A stretch of DNA of 64,000 nucleotides from Rubrivivax sp. (GCA_030653505.1 JAURZK010000098.1:1-64000), one strand, 5' to 3'; positions 1-9,204 are shown, numbered from the stretch's first letter. A program made the numbers and translations. The notes: generated by a model not told the origin, from the letters alone.

Positions 1-2184
1 GTGCTCGACCGCATCGGCGCGCAGGCGCGCGCGGTGCTGGCCGTGCTCAGCCCGCATGCGGCACCGGCCGACACCCTGCCCGGCCCGCTGGGCAGGCACC
101 AGGTGGTGGGTGCCATCCGACGCTTGCTTCTGGCCGCCGCACCGGGCAAGGAAGCCCTTGTGCAGATCGACGACGCGCACCTGGCCGACGATGCCGACGT
201 CGACGTGATCACGCAGCTGGCGACCACCGGCGCCGGGTTGTGTGTGCTGCTCGCCGCGCGCCCGCCTGCCACAGGCACCGCGCTGGCCCGCGCCCTGGGC
301 CGGCTGCAACGCTCGGGCGTGCTTCAAGTGCTCGATCTGGAGCCGCTGCCAGAAGACGAGTGCCGCAGGTTGGTGACGCGCGCGGCGCCAGCCGGCATGT
401 CGGACGACGTGGTGGCGCGCATCGTGCGCGCTGCCGAGGGCAACCCCTTCGCGGCCATCGAGCTGGCGCGCAGCGCCGGCGCCAACGCCGATGGGCGCTT
501 GCCTGGCGGCGTGGCCGAAGCCATCACCGAGCGGCTGTGCGACGTGCCCGACAGCGCGCTGAGCCTGCTCAAGTGGATGGCCCTGTGCAGCGACGAATTC
601 GATGTCGCCACCGTCGAGGCGCTGGCGGCCGAGGCGCAGGCGCCCAGCCTGGAATCGCTGGACGCCGCCTTGGCCGCTGGCGTGCTGCTGCCGCTGGCCA
701 GCCGCTACCGCTTCCGCCACCACCTTGTGCAGCAGGCACTGATCGACCAGGTGCCGCCGCACCGGCGGCTGAAGATGCACCGCCGGATCGCCGCCCGACT
801 GGCCGAGCTCGACAGCCCGCCGGCCGGCATTGCCCGCCACTGGCTGGAGGCTGGCCACCGGCGCGACGCGATGCCCTGGCTGCTGGCCGCCGCGCTGGAG
901 GCTGTGCGCCTGGCCGCCTTCAGCGATGCGCTGCGCCACCTTGAGCCGCTGCTGGCGTTTCAAGCCGACCATGCCGAGGGCCTGCGGTTGCGCGCCGAGT
1001 CGCTGGACGCCATGGGCGAACCCGCCGCGCTGGCCGCGTACCACGCAGCCGCCGACGTCGCGGGTGAGCCCGAGAGCCACAACCTGCGTGCCAAGGCCGC
1101 TCTGGCGCAGGTGAAGCTGGGTGATCCGAAGGGCGCGCTCGTCGCTCTGGCCGGCCTGACGCCCACCAGCGTCGAAGGCCGACTGTGCGAAGCACTGGCT
1201 TACAGCGGCGCGGCCGCGCTCGGCACGGGCGACCCCGCCGTCGGCACCGCCAAGGCGGCGGTGGCGCGGCAGCTGGCGCTGCAGTCGGGTGACACCACCT
1301 CGCTGGTCATCGCCTCGTGGGCCCAGGCCGCGGCAGCGCATGCGCGCGGCGAGCTGCATCGCAGTGTCTGGGCCGACCTGCACGAGACCAGCCAGGTGCC
1401 GCACCTGGCGCTGCGTGTCTTCGACGGCCACCTGTGCATCACCCAGCGCTTCCTTTATGGTGCGCGGCCCTACGCCGACGTCATCCACTTCGCTCAGACC
1501 CTTTCAACCGAGGCACAACGGCTGGGCGCCGGACGCGGCCATGCCTTCGGCGTGACGCTGCGCGGCGAGGCCGAGTGGCTGGCCGGCAACTTGACCGAAG
1601 CACGCGAGCACCTGCGCGAAGGCGCCCGGCTGCACCGCGCCATCGGCGGGCCGGTGGGCGAGGCGCTGTCGCTGCAGCGCCTGGCCGAACTGGCGTTGCA
1701 CGAGGGCCACCGCGACGAGGCCCGCGCCCTGATCGACGAAGCACTGGACGTGGCGCGCCAGACCGACATCGGCTTTCACCTGCTCGACCGCATCTACGGC
1801 ACGCGCATCAACCTGCATGCCGACGACCCGGGGGCCGCACTGCATGTGATGGAGGACGCCAGCGTCTCGGTGCGCGGGCCGCTGGAGACCTGCCCGGGCT
1901 GCCGCATCACCTTCGCCGTGCCCGCGGCCATCGCCGCCGCGCGTGCCGGCGAAGTGGCGCTGGCCGAAAAGCACGAAGAACAGTGCGCGTACCTGGCCAA
2001 CGTGGTGATGCGCCTGCCGGCGTGGTACGCCGCACACGACGAGGTGCGCGGGCATATCGCGGCAGCGCGCGGCACGGCCGGGGAGGCGCTGGCGCGCTTC
2101 ACCGCCGCAGCGGCGCGCTTTCGGGAGGCGGGGCACCCGATCGACGCCGAGCGCTGCGACGGGTGGGCCAGGCAGTCGAGGTAG
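1..2184 (+). CDS. Large ATPase-type transcriptional regulator or TPR-like protein, C-terminal part (5' end outside window)
   Basis: The frame is open from base 1, so the gene probably starts upstream. The visible 727 residues begin after a P-loop would occur; a Walker B-like stretch (VQIDDAHLADD, about residues 55-65) and an AAA-sensor-like segment ending in EGNPFAAIELAR (about 147-158) match the ATPase module of LuxR/MalT- and BTAD-type regulators. The remaining 400 or so residues are alanine- and leucine-rich helices with TPR-like spacing (for example LAELALHEGHRDEARALIDEA). No HTH is seen at the C-terminus, which stops at 2184. It may bind a ligand through the helical repeats, as in MalT-like ATPases. 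That is family inference; no specific target can be named. Confidence 0.7.
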   Translation: MLDRIGAQARAVLAVLSPHAAPADTLPGPLGRHQVVGAIRRLLLAAAPGKEALVQIDDAHLADDADVDVITQLATTGAGLCVLLAARPPATGTALARALGRLQRSGVLQVLDLEPLPEDECRRLVTRAAPAGMSDDVVARIVRAAEGNPFAAIELARSAGANADGRLPGGVAEAITERLCDVPDSALSLLKWMALCSDEFDVATVEALAAEAQAPSLESLDAALAAGVLLPLASRYRFRHHLVQQALIDQVPPHRRLKMHRRIAARLAELDSPPAGIARHWLEAGHRRDAMPWLLAAALEAVRLAAFSDALRHLEPLLAFQADHAEGLRLRAESLDAMGEPAALAAYHAAADVAGEPESHNLRAKAALAQVKLGDPKGALVALAGLTPTSVEGRLCEALAYSGAAALGTGDPAVGTAKAAVARQLALQSGDTTSLVIASWAQAAAAHARGELHRSVWADLHETSQVPHLALRVFDGHLCITQRFLYGARPYADVIHFAQTLSTEAQRLGAGRGHAFGVTLRGEAEWLAGNLTEAREHLREGARLHRAIGGPVGEALSLQRLAELALHEGHRDEARALIDEALDVARQTDIGFHLLDRIYGTRINLHADDPGAALHVMEDASVSVRGPLETCPGCRITFAVPAAIAAARAGEVALAEKHEEQCAYLANVVMRLPAWYAAHDEVRGHIAAARGTAGEALARFTAAAARFREAGHPIDAERCDGWARQSR

Positions 2185-2315
2185 CGGACAGTCAACGGCG
2201 CGGTGCGTCGCAGTGCAGACCTGCGGACCTGCCGCACTAGGTAAGTCAACGAGGCGCAGAATGCCACCATCGTCGTTCCACGCCCCGGGCGCCTTCCGAC
2301 CACGGGCAACATCCG

Positions 2316-2993
2316 ATGAAGCTCGCCAACCCGATTCCTGGCCCCGGTTTGCTGTCGCGCACCCTGCGCGTGGGTGCCAGCCAGGTGCTGGACTTGCCTG
2401 TTGCCGCGCAGCCGGGGGCAGTTTCAGGCCTCGGCAGCATCCCGACCGCCACGCCGATGGGCCTGCCTTTGGGCACGCAGTTGTCGGTGTCGTGGCGTCT
2501 GAAGTTGCCGCATCCGCTCGCGACCCCGCCAGCTCAGTCAACCAAGCCCAGTCCGACCCCCATCACGCTGGCCCATGTCACCAAGAATGTCGGCATCGGC
2601 CTGGGCCTGGGGGGCACGACCATGACGCTGATGCCGCTGGCCCAGGCCGCGACGACGGCGGAACTGTCCACTCGCTTGACCCAGTATGGTTTCGCGCCGG
2701 CCACCAGCGAGGTCATCGCACAGCAGGGTCTGGACTTCGCGCGCTCGCACGCCGGGCAGCTGACAACCCTCTTCGTCGCTGGCACTGCCGTGGGCGTGGG
2801 TGTCGTCGAAGCCGTGCGCCCCGACTGGTCATGGACCCGCAAGATCTTGACCGGCAGCTTGCTCGGTTTGGCGTTGCTGGGCCTCGCCGGATGGGGCCAT
2901 CACATGGGCTGGTGGGGCCAGGATGCCGCGCAGAAAACCAGTCCGCCGGCGTCGCCACATGCGGTGATCAAGAACCCCGCCTCGCCGCCCTGA
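2316..2993 (+). CDS. Hypothetical protein with C-terminal membrane segments
   Basis: This 225-residue ORF was not recognised. The N-terminal 80 residues are proline- and glycine-rich without an obvious signal peptide. Hydrophobic stretches follow at about residues 88-115 (glycine-rich), 148-165 and 185-205, the last one (LLGLALLGLAGWGHHMGWWG) being the clearest membrane helix. The start at 2316 has only a weak upstream purine stretch. It stands alone between the regulator and the convergent MoaD-like gene. Codon use is GC-rich like its neighbours, which supports coding, but no domain could be assigned. Confidence 0.5.
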   Translation: MKLANPIPGPGLLSRTLRVGASQVLDLPVAAQPGAVSGLGSIPTATPMGLPLGTQLSVSWRLKLPHPLATPPAQSTKPSPTPITLAHVTKNVGIGLGLGGTTMTLMPLAQAATTAELSTRLTQYGFAPATSEVIAQQGLDFARSHAGQLTTLFVAGTAVGVGVVEAVRPDWSWTRKILTGSLLGLALLGLAGWGHHMGWWGQDAAQKTSPPASPHAVIKNPASPP

Positions 2994-3081
2994 AGCCGCG
3001 TGCTGATCGGCCTGGAGTCGTCGGCAGTCCACGAAACCGGGCACCACTTCGAGTGGCCGCGCAGCCGAGCTGTGAAACCGG

Positions 3082-3339
3082 TCAACCGCCGCTCAGCGCC
3101 AGCACGACGGCCACGAAGTCGTCCGGCTGCAGCGCATGGTGAAGCTCGCGCACGCCGACGCCGTTGACGAAGATGCGCATGTTCGGCCGCAGCCGGTTTT
3201 GCTCGTCGACGACGCGAAAGCGCAGCCCGGGGTAGCGGCGGTCGAGTTCGGCGAACAGCGCGTCGAGCGTGTCGCCCGTGGCCTCGACCTGCCCCACGCC
3301 CGTGTAGCTGCGCAGCGCGCCGGGAATCAGCACCTGCAT
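3082..3339 (-). CDS. MoaD/ThiS-like beta-grasp sulfur carrier
   Basis: An 85-residue protein starting at MQVLIPGALR and ending in the di-glycine tail (LALSGG) typical of the MoaD/ThiS family, where the terminal glycine is adenylated and thiocarboxylated. The longer frame upstream of 3339 lies inside the preceding gene and is not needed for the fold. It follows the BNR-repeat gene on the same strand after a 28-base gap, so the two are probably one operon. No MoaE, ThiG or E1-like partner is near, so it may serve a pathway other than molybdopterin or thiamine. The di-glycine end is direct evidence; the pathway is unknown. Confidence 0.82.
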   Translation of the reverse strand: MQVLIPGALRSYTGVGQVEATGDTLDALFAELDRRYPGLRFRVVDEQNRLRPNMRIFVNGVGVRELHHALQPDDFVAVVLALSGG

Positions 3340-3367
3340 CCGCCGGCCTTCGATGCTTGGCCAGATG

Positions 3368-4585
3368 TCATGCCAGCTCCGCCACTTCCACGGCATAGAT
3401 CTCGGGCAGGTGGCGGGCGATGTTCGACCAGCGCGCGCCTTCGTCACGCCCTATCCACAGCTCGCCGCTGGTGGTGCCCAGGTAGAGCGCCGGCACCGCC
3501 TGCCTGTCCGCTGTCATGGCCTGGCGCTTCACGGTCCACCAGGCCTGGCTTTCCGGCAGGCCCTGGTCCAGCCGGTGCCAGGTGCGGCCGGCGTTGCGCG
3601 TGACATAGGCGGCCGGCCGGCCCCCGGGGCTGGTGCGCGGCCAGACGTCGGTGCCGTCCATCGGGAAGACCCATGCCGTGTCGGCGTCGCTCGGGTGCAC
3701 GACCATAGGGAAGCCGATGTCGCCCACCCGCTTGGGCATCTTGCGGCCGATGCGCTGCCAGATGTCACCTTTGGCGTCGCCCGACGGCCCGCCCGACCGG
3801 TCGAGCCGGTAGATGCCGCAGTGGTTCTGCTGGTACAGCCGGTCGGGCTGGCCCGGGCACAGCCGCACGCAGTGCGGGTCGTGGAAGCTGATGTCGGCAG
3901 CGTCGAAGCCTTCGACCACTTCCAGGCCCTGGATCAACGTGGTCCAGCTGCGACCGGCGTCACGCGACTCGTGCACGCCGCCACCCGACATCGCGAAGTA
4001 CAGGTGCGCAGGGTCGCGTGGATCGACGATGATGGAGTGCAGCTTCGGCCCGTCTGGCGTGCCGTCCTGCGCCGAGCCCATCCACCCGCGGAACTTCGGG
4101 TCGTCGTTCACCGCCGGCAGCGGCGTCCAGCTGACGCCGCCGTCCTCCGATCGGAACAACCCCTGCGGCGAGGTGCCCGCGTACCAGCTGCCGGTTTCGC
4201 TGGCATGCCCCGGTGTCAGCCAGAAAGTGTGGTCGACCGCCCGGCCGGGCAGCCCGCCGGTCGCAGGGGCGAAGGCCGGCGGCTGCTGCGCCTCCTTCCA
4301 GCTGCGGCCGAGGTCGGTGGAACGGAAAACCGTCGGCCCGAGGTGGCCGGTCTTGGCCGCCGCGAGCAGCGTGCGGCCGTCGCGCGCGTCCAGCTGCACG
4401 TGGCTGATGTTGTGGCCGAGGAAGTGCGGGCCCTCGGCCGTCCAGGCCTGGCGTCTGGCATCGCCGTGGAAGAACCACGCACCCTTGCGTGTCGCGACGA
4501 GGATGACGATGCGCGTCTGCGCGGCCGCGGCGCGGCGTGCGGGGGCTTTGCGGGAGACTGTCGAAGGGGCAGCTGTCGGGCTCAT
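3368..4585 (-). CDS. BNR/Asp-box repeat (sialidase-fold beta-propeller) protein
   Basis: A 405-residue product beginning MSPTAAPSTVSRK, chosen because a GGAGG motif lies just upstream of 4585; the open frame extends further without support. At least four Asp-box motifs (S/T-x-D-x-G-x-x-W) are visible: STDLGRSW, SEDGGVSW, SRDAGRSW and TRNAGRTW. They mark a six-bladed propeller of the exo-alpha-sialidase or photosystem HCF136-like type. There is no clear signal peptide; the N-terminus is basic and alanine-rich. Paired with the downstream MoaD-like gene. Glycosidase activity should not be assumed, because Asp-box propellers have many functions and the sialidase arginine triad cannot be confirmed by eye. 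Confidence 0.75.
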   Translation of the reverse strand: MSPTAAPSTVSRKAPARRAAAAQTRIVILVATRKGAWFFHGDARRQAWTAEGPHFLGHNISHVQLDARDGRTLLAAAKTGHLGPTVFRSTDLGRSWKEAQQPPAFAPATGGLPGRAVDHTFWLTPGHASETGSWYAGTSPQGLFRSEDGGVSWTPLPAVNDDPKFRGWMGSAQDGTPDGPKLHSIIVDPRDPAHLYFAMSGGGVHESRDAGRSWTTLIQGLEVVEGFDAADISFHDPHCVRLCPGQPDRLYQQNHCGIYRLDRSGGPSGDAKGDIWQRIGRKMPKRVGDIGFPMVVHPSDADTAWVFPMDGTDVWPRTSPGGRPAAYVTRNAGRTWHRLDQGLPESQAWWTVKRQAMTADRQAVPALYLGTTSGELWIGRDEGARWSNIARHLPEIYAVEVAELA

Positions 4586-4688
4586 GGGATCCTCCGGGTG
4601 GGCTGGGGTTGTTTGTTTCCGTTGCGGCCGGCGGCCGCGGGGTCGACGGTGGGCAGCACGAACCTGCGGCACGCAGGCTCGCACCGCG

Positions 4689-5048
4689 TCAGAGCCTGAC
4701 GATTTCCTTGAAGCCGCCCCAGAACATGCGCTTGCCGTCGAAGGGCATGTCTTTCATGGGCATGTCGGCCATCAGCGGGTCGGTCATCACCTTCTTGTTG
4801 ACCGCATCGCGATGGCGCCGTGACTTGAAGACGATCCACGAGAACACCACCAGCTCGTCGGGCTTGAGCTTCACGGCCTGGGGAAAGGACGTGAGCTTGC
4901 CGGGCTTGACATCGTCGGCCACGCACTCGTGGACTTCGAGCGCGCCGTGCCGGATCCACAGGGCGCCGTACTTGCGCGCCATGCGGCGGTAGTCGGCGAG
5001 TCTTTCCTTCGGCACGGGAACCACGAAGCCATCGACATAGACGCTCAT
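4689..5048 (-). CDS. DUF1428 family protein
   Basis: A 119-residue protein (MSVYVDGFVVPVPKERLADY at the start, MFWGGFKEIV near the end) with the layout of the DUF1428/YbaA family, small dimeric alpha-beta-barrel-like proteins of unknown function. The start overlaps the stop of the ECF sigma factor gene in an ATGA arrangement (5045-5048), so the two are translationally coupled. It is the last gene of the sigma-factor operon. Conserved-looking features are the YVDGFV opening, the MARKYG segment and the terminal FWGGF motif. Confidence 0.85.
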   Translation of the reverse strand: MSVYVDGFVVPVPKERLADYRRMARKYGALWIRHGALEVHECVADDVKPGKLTSFPQAVKLKPDELVVFSWIVFKSRRHRDAVNKKVMTDPLMADMPMKDMPFDGKRMFWGGFKEIVRL

Positions 5049-6370
5049 GCTTTGCCTCCTTCGGGCGGGGTGTGGTGCGCACGTTCGAGCAGCAGCTCGC
5101 GTTCGCGCGCGTTGCGGGTGAGTTCGGCGGCGCGCAGCCACAGCACGCGCGCTTCGGCGTGGCGGCCCAGGCGGGCCAGCAGGTCGGCCAGCACGCTGGG
5201 CAGCAGGTGGTAGTGCGCAAGTTGCCCGTGCGACACCAGGGCCTGCACCATGGGCAGCGCGGCAGCCGGCCCGTGGGCCTGGCTCACCGCCACCGCGCGG
5301 TTGAGCGCGACGACCGGTGAATCCTGCTGCAGCATCAGCGCGTCGTAGAGGGCGCAGATGCGCAGCCAGTCCGTCGCTTCGGCGCGGGCCGCCTGCGCGT
5401 GGCAGCCGGCAATCGCCGCCTGCAAGGCATAGGGGCCGAGCGGCTGCCGCGCGGCGCGGCACAAGGCCTCGGACTGGGCCAGCGCCGCCTGGCCGCGGCG
5501 GATCAGCAGCCGGTCCCAGCGGCTGCGGTCCTGGTCCATCAGCAGCACCGCTCGCCCCTGTGCATCGACACGCGCCGGCGTGCGCGAGGCCTGCAACTCC
5601 AGCAGCGCCTGCAGGCCATGCACCTCGGGTTCCAGGGGCGCCAGCGCCGACAACATGCGCGCCAGCCGCAGCGCCTCGTCGCACAGGGCCGGGCGCATCC
5701 AGTCCTGCCCCTGCGTGGCGGCATATCCTTCGTTGAAGATCAGGTAGACCACTTCGAGCACGGCGGCCAGGCGTGCACCGAGCTGCTCACGCGGCGGCAG
5801 TTCGAAGGGCACGTGCGCATCCGCCAGGCAACGCTTGGCGCGGACGATGCGCTGCGCCACAGTCGCAGCAGTGGCCAGGAAGGCGCGCGCGATTTCCTCC
5901 GTGCTCAGGCCGCCCACCAGCTTCAGCGTCAGCGCCACCTGCGCATCGCGCGAGAGCACGGGGTGGCAGGCGGTGAAGACCAGTCGCAGCAGGTCGTCGC
6001 CCACGGGGTCGGCCTCGGCGGCCAGCAGGGTGTCGATCACGCTGGGCACGACCATCGCCTGGCGCGCTTCGTCGTCGCGCGCCAGGGCCTCGTTCGCCGC
6101 CGCGGCCAGCGCGCGGTGGCGCAGCCAGTCGAGCGCGCGCCGCTTGGCGGTGGTGGTGAGCCAGGCACCAGGTTTGTCCGGCACGCCGTCGTGCCGCCAA
6201 TGCTCGAGCGCGGCGACGAGTGCATCGGCCGCCAGCTCTTCGGCCACGCCGACGTCGCGCGTGAGCCGTGCGACGGCGGCGATGACCTTGGCCGCCTCCA
6301 GCCGCCAGACCGTGCCGATCGCCTCATGCGTCGCCTGCGTTGTCTCGTGCACGGCGCTACGGTGCTCCAC
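5045..6370 (-). CDS. ECF sigma factor, ECF42-like, with C-terminal helical extension
   Basis: About 440 residues, far longer than a plain ECF sigma factor (about 190). The N-terminal region carries sigma2 (AAKVIAAVARLTRDVGVAEELAADAL) and sigma4 (LVGGLSTEEIARAFLATAATVAQRI) elements, followed by an extension of about 230 residues of the DUF6596/TPR type (GYAATQGQDWMRP, LLRLVFTACHP). This architecture, with DGPF (YCII) genes next door, defines the ECF42 group, which usually lacks an anti-sigma factor and is thought to be controlled by its own extension. Two GTG starts are possible, 6370 (overlapping the DUF1801 gene) and 6352 (preferred by homology to typical N-termini). Targets are probably the neighbouring DGPF genes. 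Confidence 0.88.
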   Translation of the reverse strand: MEHRSAVHETTQATHEAIGTVWRLEAAKVIAAVARLTRDVGVAEELAADALVAALEHWRHDGVPDKPGAWLTTTAKRRALDWLRHRALAAAANEALARDDEARQAMVVPSVIDTLLAAEADPVGDDLLRLVFTACHPVLSRDAQVALTLKLVGGLSTEEIARAFLATAATVAQRIVRAKRCLADAHVPFELPPREQLGARLAAVLEVVYLIFNEGYAATQGQDWMRPALCDEALRLARMLSALAPLEPEVHGLQALLELQASRTPARVDAQGRAVLLMDQDRSRWDRLLIRRGQAALAQSEALCRAARQPLGPYALQAAIAGCHAQAARAEATDWLRICALYDALMLQQDSPVVALNRAVAVSQAHGPAAALPMVQALVSHGQLAHYHLLPSVLADLLARLGRHAEARVLWLRAAELTRNARERELLLERAHHTPPEGGKA

Positions 6371-6779
6371 GGCGCGGCGCGTGTGCCGCGTGTTCCTTCA
6401 ACCGCTGCCGGACGACACGACGGATCAGGTCGTAGGGCATGGCCCCCGCCAGCGGGAACGCCAGGTTGCCCTTCTTGCCGAGGTACGGCGCAAGGGCGGC
6501 AAGCAGCGCAGCGTCGCCGCGCACCGGCGGGTAGACGCCGATGTGGTGCTTGAACGCCGAAAAGTAGATCAGCACGCCGCCCTGCCTGAAGGCCGGCATG
6601 CGGTAGCTGATGCCTTCCTGCGCCAGGGGCGCCTCTTCGTGCAGGATGGCCTGCAGGCGTTGCACGATGGGTTGCACGGCGCTGGCCTGCATCGCGATGT
6701 AGTCGTCGATGCCCTTGACCACGGCAGGCGGGGCGTCCAGGCGCCCGGCCGCCGTCGCGATGGTCTCGGTCCGGGGCAT
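6357..6779 (-). CDS. DUF1801 (iron chaperone/YdhG-like) protein
   Basis: A 140-residue protein with the DUF1801 pattern: a helical start (VVKGIDDYIAMQASAVQPIVQRLQ), then ISYRMPAFRQGGVLIYFSAFKHHIGVYP, which is the family signature of frataxin-like fold proteins. The C-terminal 15 residues are basic and probably flexible. It sits inside the ECF42 operon, 9 bases after the DGPF gene at 6789 and overlapping or abutting the sigma factor start. DUF1801 proteins often occur in such operons, but their role in them is not known to me. Confidence 0.85.
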   Translation of the reverse strand: MPRTETIATAAGRLDAPPAVVKGIDDYIAMQASAVQPIVQRLQAILHEEAPLAQEGISYRMPAFRQGGVLIYFSAFKHHIGVYPPVRGDAALLAALAPYLGKKGNLAFPLAGAMPYDLIRRVVRQRLKEHAAHAPRRGAP

Positions 6780-6788
6780 GCTTGGCCC

Positions 6789-7169
6789 TCAGGCGTTGCC
6801 GGGCACGAAGTCTTCGTTCTCGAACAGCTGCCGCACCTCGATCTCGCAGGCGCTGCCGTGCTGGGTGGGGTTGGGGTAGCGGCGCGCCCACTCGACGGCC
6901 TCGTCGCGCGTGCGCACCTGGATCAGCGTGTAGCCGGCGATCAGCTCCGGGGTCCGTGCAAAGGGGCCGTCGACGACCTGCCGGCTGCCGTCGCCACCGA
7001 TGTGCACACGCCAGCCGTGTGACGATGCCTTCAGGCCCGCGCCGTCGAGCAGCACGCCGGCACGGGCGAGTTCCCCGTGATAGGCACCCATCTCGGCGAG
7101 CAGGGACGGCACAGGCATGGTGCCGGCTTCGCTGTCGGCGGTGGCCTTGACGATGATCATGAAGCGCAT
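6789..7169 (-). CDS. YCII-related DGPF-domain protein
   Basis: A 126-residue protein opening MRFMIIVKATADSEAG and containing VVDGPFARTPELIAGYTLIQV, the DGPF motif that gave the family its older name. The YCII fold is a dimeric ferredoxin-like barrel. In ECF42 loci these genes are the usual target of the sigma factor. The start is supported by a GGAGG-like motif immediately upstream (plus-strand tcatcctcct). It is the second of two DGPF genes in this operon. Confidence 0.88.
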   Translation of the reverse strand: MRFMIIVKATADSEAGTMPVPSLLAEMGAYHGELARAGVLLDGAGLKASSHGWRVHIGGDGSRQVVDGPFARTPELIAGYTLIQVRTRDEAVEWARRYPNPTQHGSACEIEVRQLFENEDFVPGNA

Positions 7170-7268
7170 GGGTTCATCCTCCTGAAGAGCGCGGTGTCCT
7201 CCACACGACGAACGGGCGCGCCTGGAATCGACAATGCCGACGCCGTCCCCGGGAAAGCACCGATCCGT

Positions 7269-7622
7269 TCAGGTGAAGCAGGGCCCGGTCTCGCGCACCT
7301 CGACGGTGGCCCAGGCCGCGGCGGGGCAGCGCCCGGCCCAGTCCAGCGCGGCCTGGCGCGTGGCGCAGTTCAGCAGGAAGAAGCCGCCGACCATCTCCCT
7401 GGCTTCGGCAAAGGGGCCATCGAGCACACGTGGCGCGGCGGCGCCTGCGGGGCGCTGCAGCCGGGTTGCTGGCGTGGCCAGCGAACTGCTGGCCATCAGC
7501 ACGCCGTCGCGCCGCAGCTCTTCGGTGAAGTCGAGCATCCGCTGGTAAAGGGCCTGCCCGCCCTCTACCCCGCGCTCCTCGCGCTGGCCGACGGGTTCGA
7601 TGATGAGCAGCATGTGTGGCAT
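7269..7622 (-). CDS. YCII-related DGPF-domain protein
   Basis: A 117-residue protein starting MPHMLLIIEPVGQREERG, with VLDGPFAEAREMVGGFFLLN carrying the DGPF motif. The open frame extends 37 codons upstream, but that part is low-complexity and lies in the probable promoter region, so the ATG at 7622 is chosen. It is the first gene of the ECF42 operon, about 100 bases upstream of the second DGPF gene and divergent from the HD-GYP gene at 7844. The promoter recognised by the sigma factor is expected in 7623-7843. Confidence 0.82.
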   Translation of the reverse strand: MPHMLLIIEPVGQREERGVEGGQALYQRMLDFTEELRRDGVLMASSSLATPATRLQRPAGAAAPRVLDGPFAEAREMVGGFFLLNCATRQAALDWAGRCPAAAWATVEVRETGPCFT

Positions 7623-7843
7623 GGTCGTATCCCCGTGCAGAGTCGATGCGGAGCCGGCATTGTGTGCGCGCCGCAGCTGCACGGCGAGCCGGCAGCCGTC
7701 GGCGCGGGGGATCATGCCGCAACCGTGCCGCAACCCCTTGCCGCAACCCCGCCTTCAAGTTGAAGACCCTCGCGGTCGATATCCTTGCAGACCGCGGCCT
7801 CGTGTCTGCGCCGTCCGTCGTCCACCGCCCCGCTGCAAGAAAA

Positions 7844-9112
7844 GTGCTTAAGAAGATCACCGTCGAGCAGTTGCGCATCGGCATGCACGTGCACAAGCTG
7901 GAAGGCAAGTGGATAGACCACCCGTTCTGGAAGACACGTTTCATGCTCGACAGCACGGCCGACCTGGAGCGGCTGCGCAGCAGTGGCCTGGTGGCGTGCT
8001 GGATCGATCCCGGCCTGGGGCTCGACGTGGCCGATCCGGTGCTCGACGACCCCGTGCCGCCAACCGCAGTGCACGGTGCCGGCGCGGCCGGTGAGCGCGC
8101 CGGCACGACCTCGCCTGCCCCTGCCGTTGCCACGCCGGCCAGCGCGCCGCGCCCGATGGCCGCCGAGCTCAAGGAGGCCGCAGCGATCTGCGACCGCGGC
8201 CGTGAGGCCGTGGTGGCGATGTTCGGCGAAGCGCGCATGGGCAAGACCGTCGACGCCGACGGCTGCCTCGACCTGGTGGACGACATCGCCAGCTCCATCC
8301 TGCGCAACCCCGGCGCGCTGGTCAGCCTGGCACGGCTGAAGACACGCGACGACTACACCTACATGCACTCGGTGGCCGTGTGCGCGCTGATGGTGGCGCT
8401 GGGGCGGCAGATCGGGATGGACCAGGATCAATGCCGATCTGCCGGCCAGGCCGGCCTGCTGCACGACATCGGCAAGGCCGTGATGCCGCTGGAGATACTG
8501 AACAAGCCGGGCAAGCTGAGCGAAGGTGAATTCAGGATCATCCGCAGCCACCCCGAGCGTGGCCACGCCTTGCTGGTGGAAGGGCACGGTGCCACCGCCG
8601 AGATGCTGGACGTGGTGCTGAACCATCACGAACGTGTCGACGCCACCGGCTACCCACGGCGGCTGCCGGCCGAACAGCTGTCGCAGCTGGCACGCATGGG
8701 TGCGATCTGCGACGTCTACGACGCCATCACGTCCAACCGCCCCTACAAGGCAGGCTGGGACCCGGCCGAGTCGATCGCGCGCATGGCCTCGTGGAAGGGC
8801 CAGTTCGACGGCGCGCTGTTTGCGGCCTTCGTGCAGAGCCTGGGCATCTACCCGACAGGCTCGCTCGTGAAGCTGGCGTCGCAGCGTGTGGCCATCGTCG
8901 CCGACCAAAACCCGGGCAATCTGGTCGCGCCGGTGGTGATGGCCTTCTACTCGATGCGTTCGCAGCTGCGCATCACGCCGCAGCGGCTGGACCTGGCCGA
9001 TGCGGGCTGCAGCGACCGCATCGTCGGCCGGCATACCGAGGACTTCAGCGGCTTCGGCAACCTCGACGAGCTCTGGGCCGACCCCGAGGTGCTGCGCAGG
9101 CGCGGTCGCTGA
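7844..9112 (+). CDS. HD-GYP domain protein with N-terminal DUF3391
   Basis: A 422-residue product. The DUF3391 domain opens at the GTG at 7844 (read as MLKKITVEQLRIGMHVHKLEG, the normal beginning of this family), which makes the longer upstream frame unnecessary. The HD-GYP domain follows a linker rich in alanine and proline: the HD motif is in LLHDIGKAVMPLEIL, then HHERVDATGYPRRL in place of the canonical HHExxDGxGYP, with Ala for Gly in the first position after Asp. Later DVYDAITSNRPYK is the usual region lining the metal site. The likely activity is cyclic-di-GMP hydrolysis in the cytoplasm, a family inference. Confidence 0.9.
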   Translation: MLKKITVEQLRIGMHVHKLEGKWIDHPFWKTRFMLDSTADLERLRSSGLVACWIDPGLGLDVADPVLDDPVPPTAVHGAGAAGERAGTTSPAPAVATPASAPRPMAAELKEAAAICDRGREAVVAMFGEARMGKTVDADGCLDLVDDIASSILRNPGALVSLARLKTRDDYTYMHSVAVCALMVALGRQIGMDQDQCRSAGQAGLLHDIGKAVMPLEILNKPGKLSEGEFRIIRSHPERGHALLVEGHGATAEMLDVVLNHHERVDATGYPRRLPAEQLSQLARMGAICDVYDAITSNRPYKAGWDPAESIARMASWKGQFDGALFAAFVQSLGIYPTGSLVKLASQRVAIVADQNPGNLVAPVVMAFYSMRSQLRITPQRLDLADAGCSDRIVGRHTEDFSGFGNLDELWADPEVLRRRGR

Positions 9113-9204
9113 CGCGGCTGGGCGGCTGACTCAGGCTCGCGACTTGAAATCGCCGCTCGCCCTTCGTCAGGCGCCCAAGCCCTTCCGGGCCCGTGCGTCC
9201 GGAC

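Noticed and set aside
3353-4699. 448-codon plus-strand frame
   Set aside because: It is antisense to the BNR-repeat gene, whose Asp-box motifs are unambiguous; high-GC DNA gives long open antisense frames.
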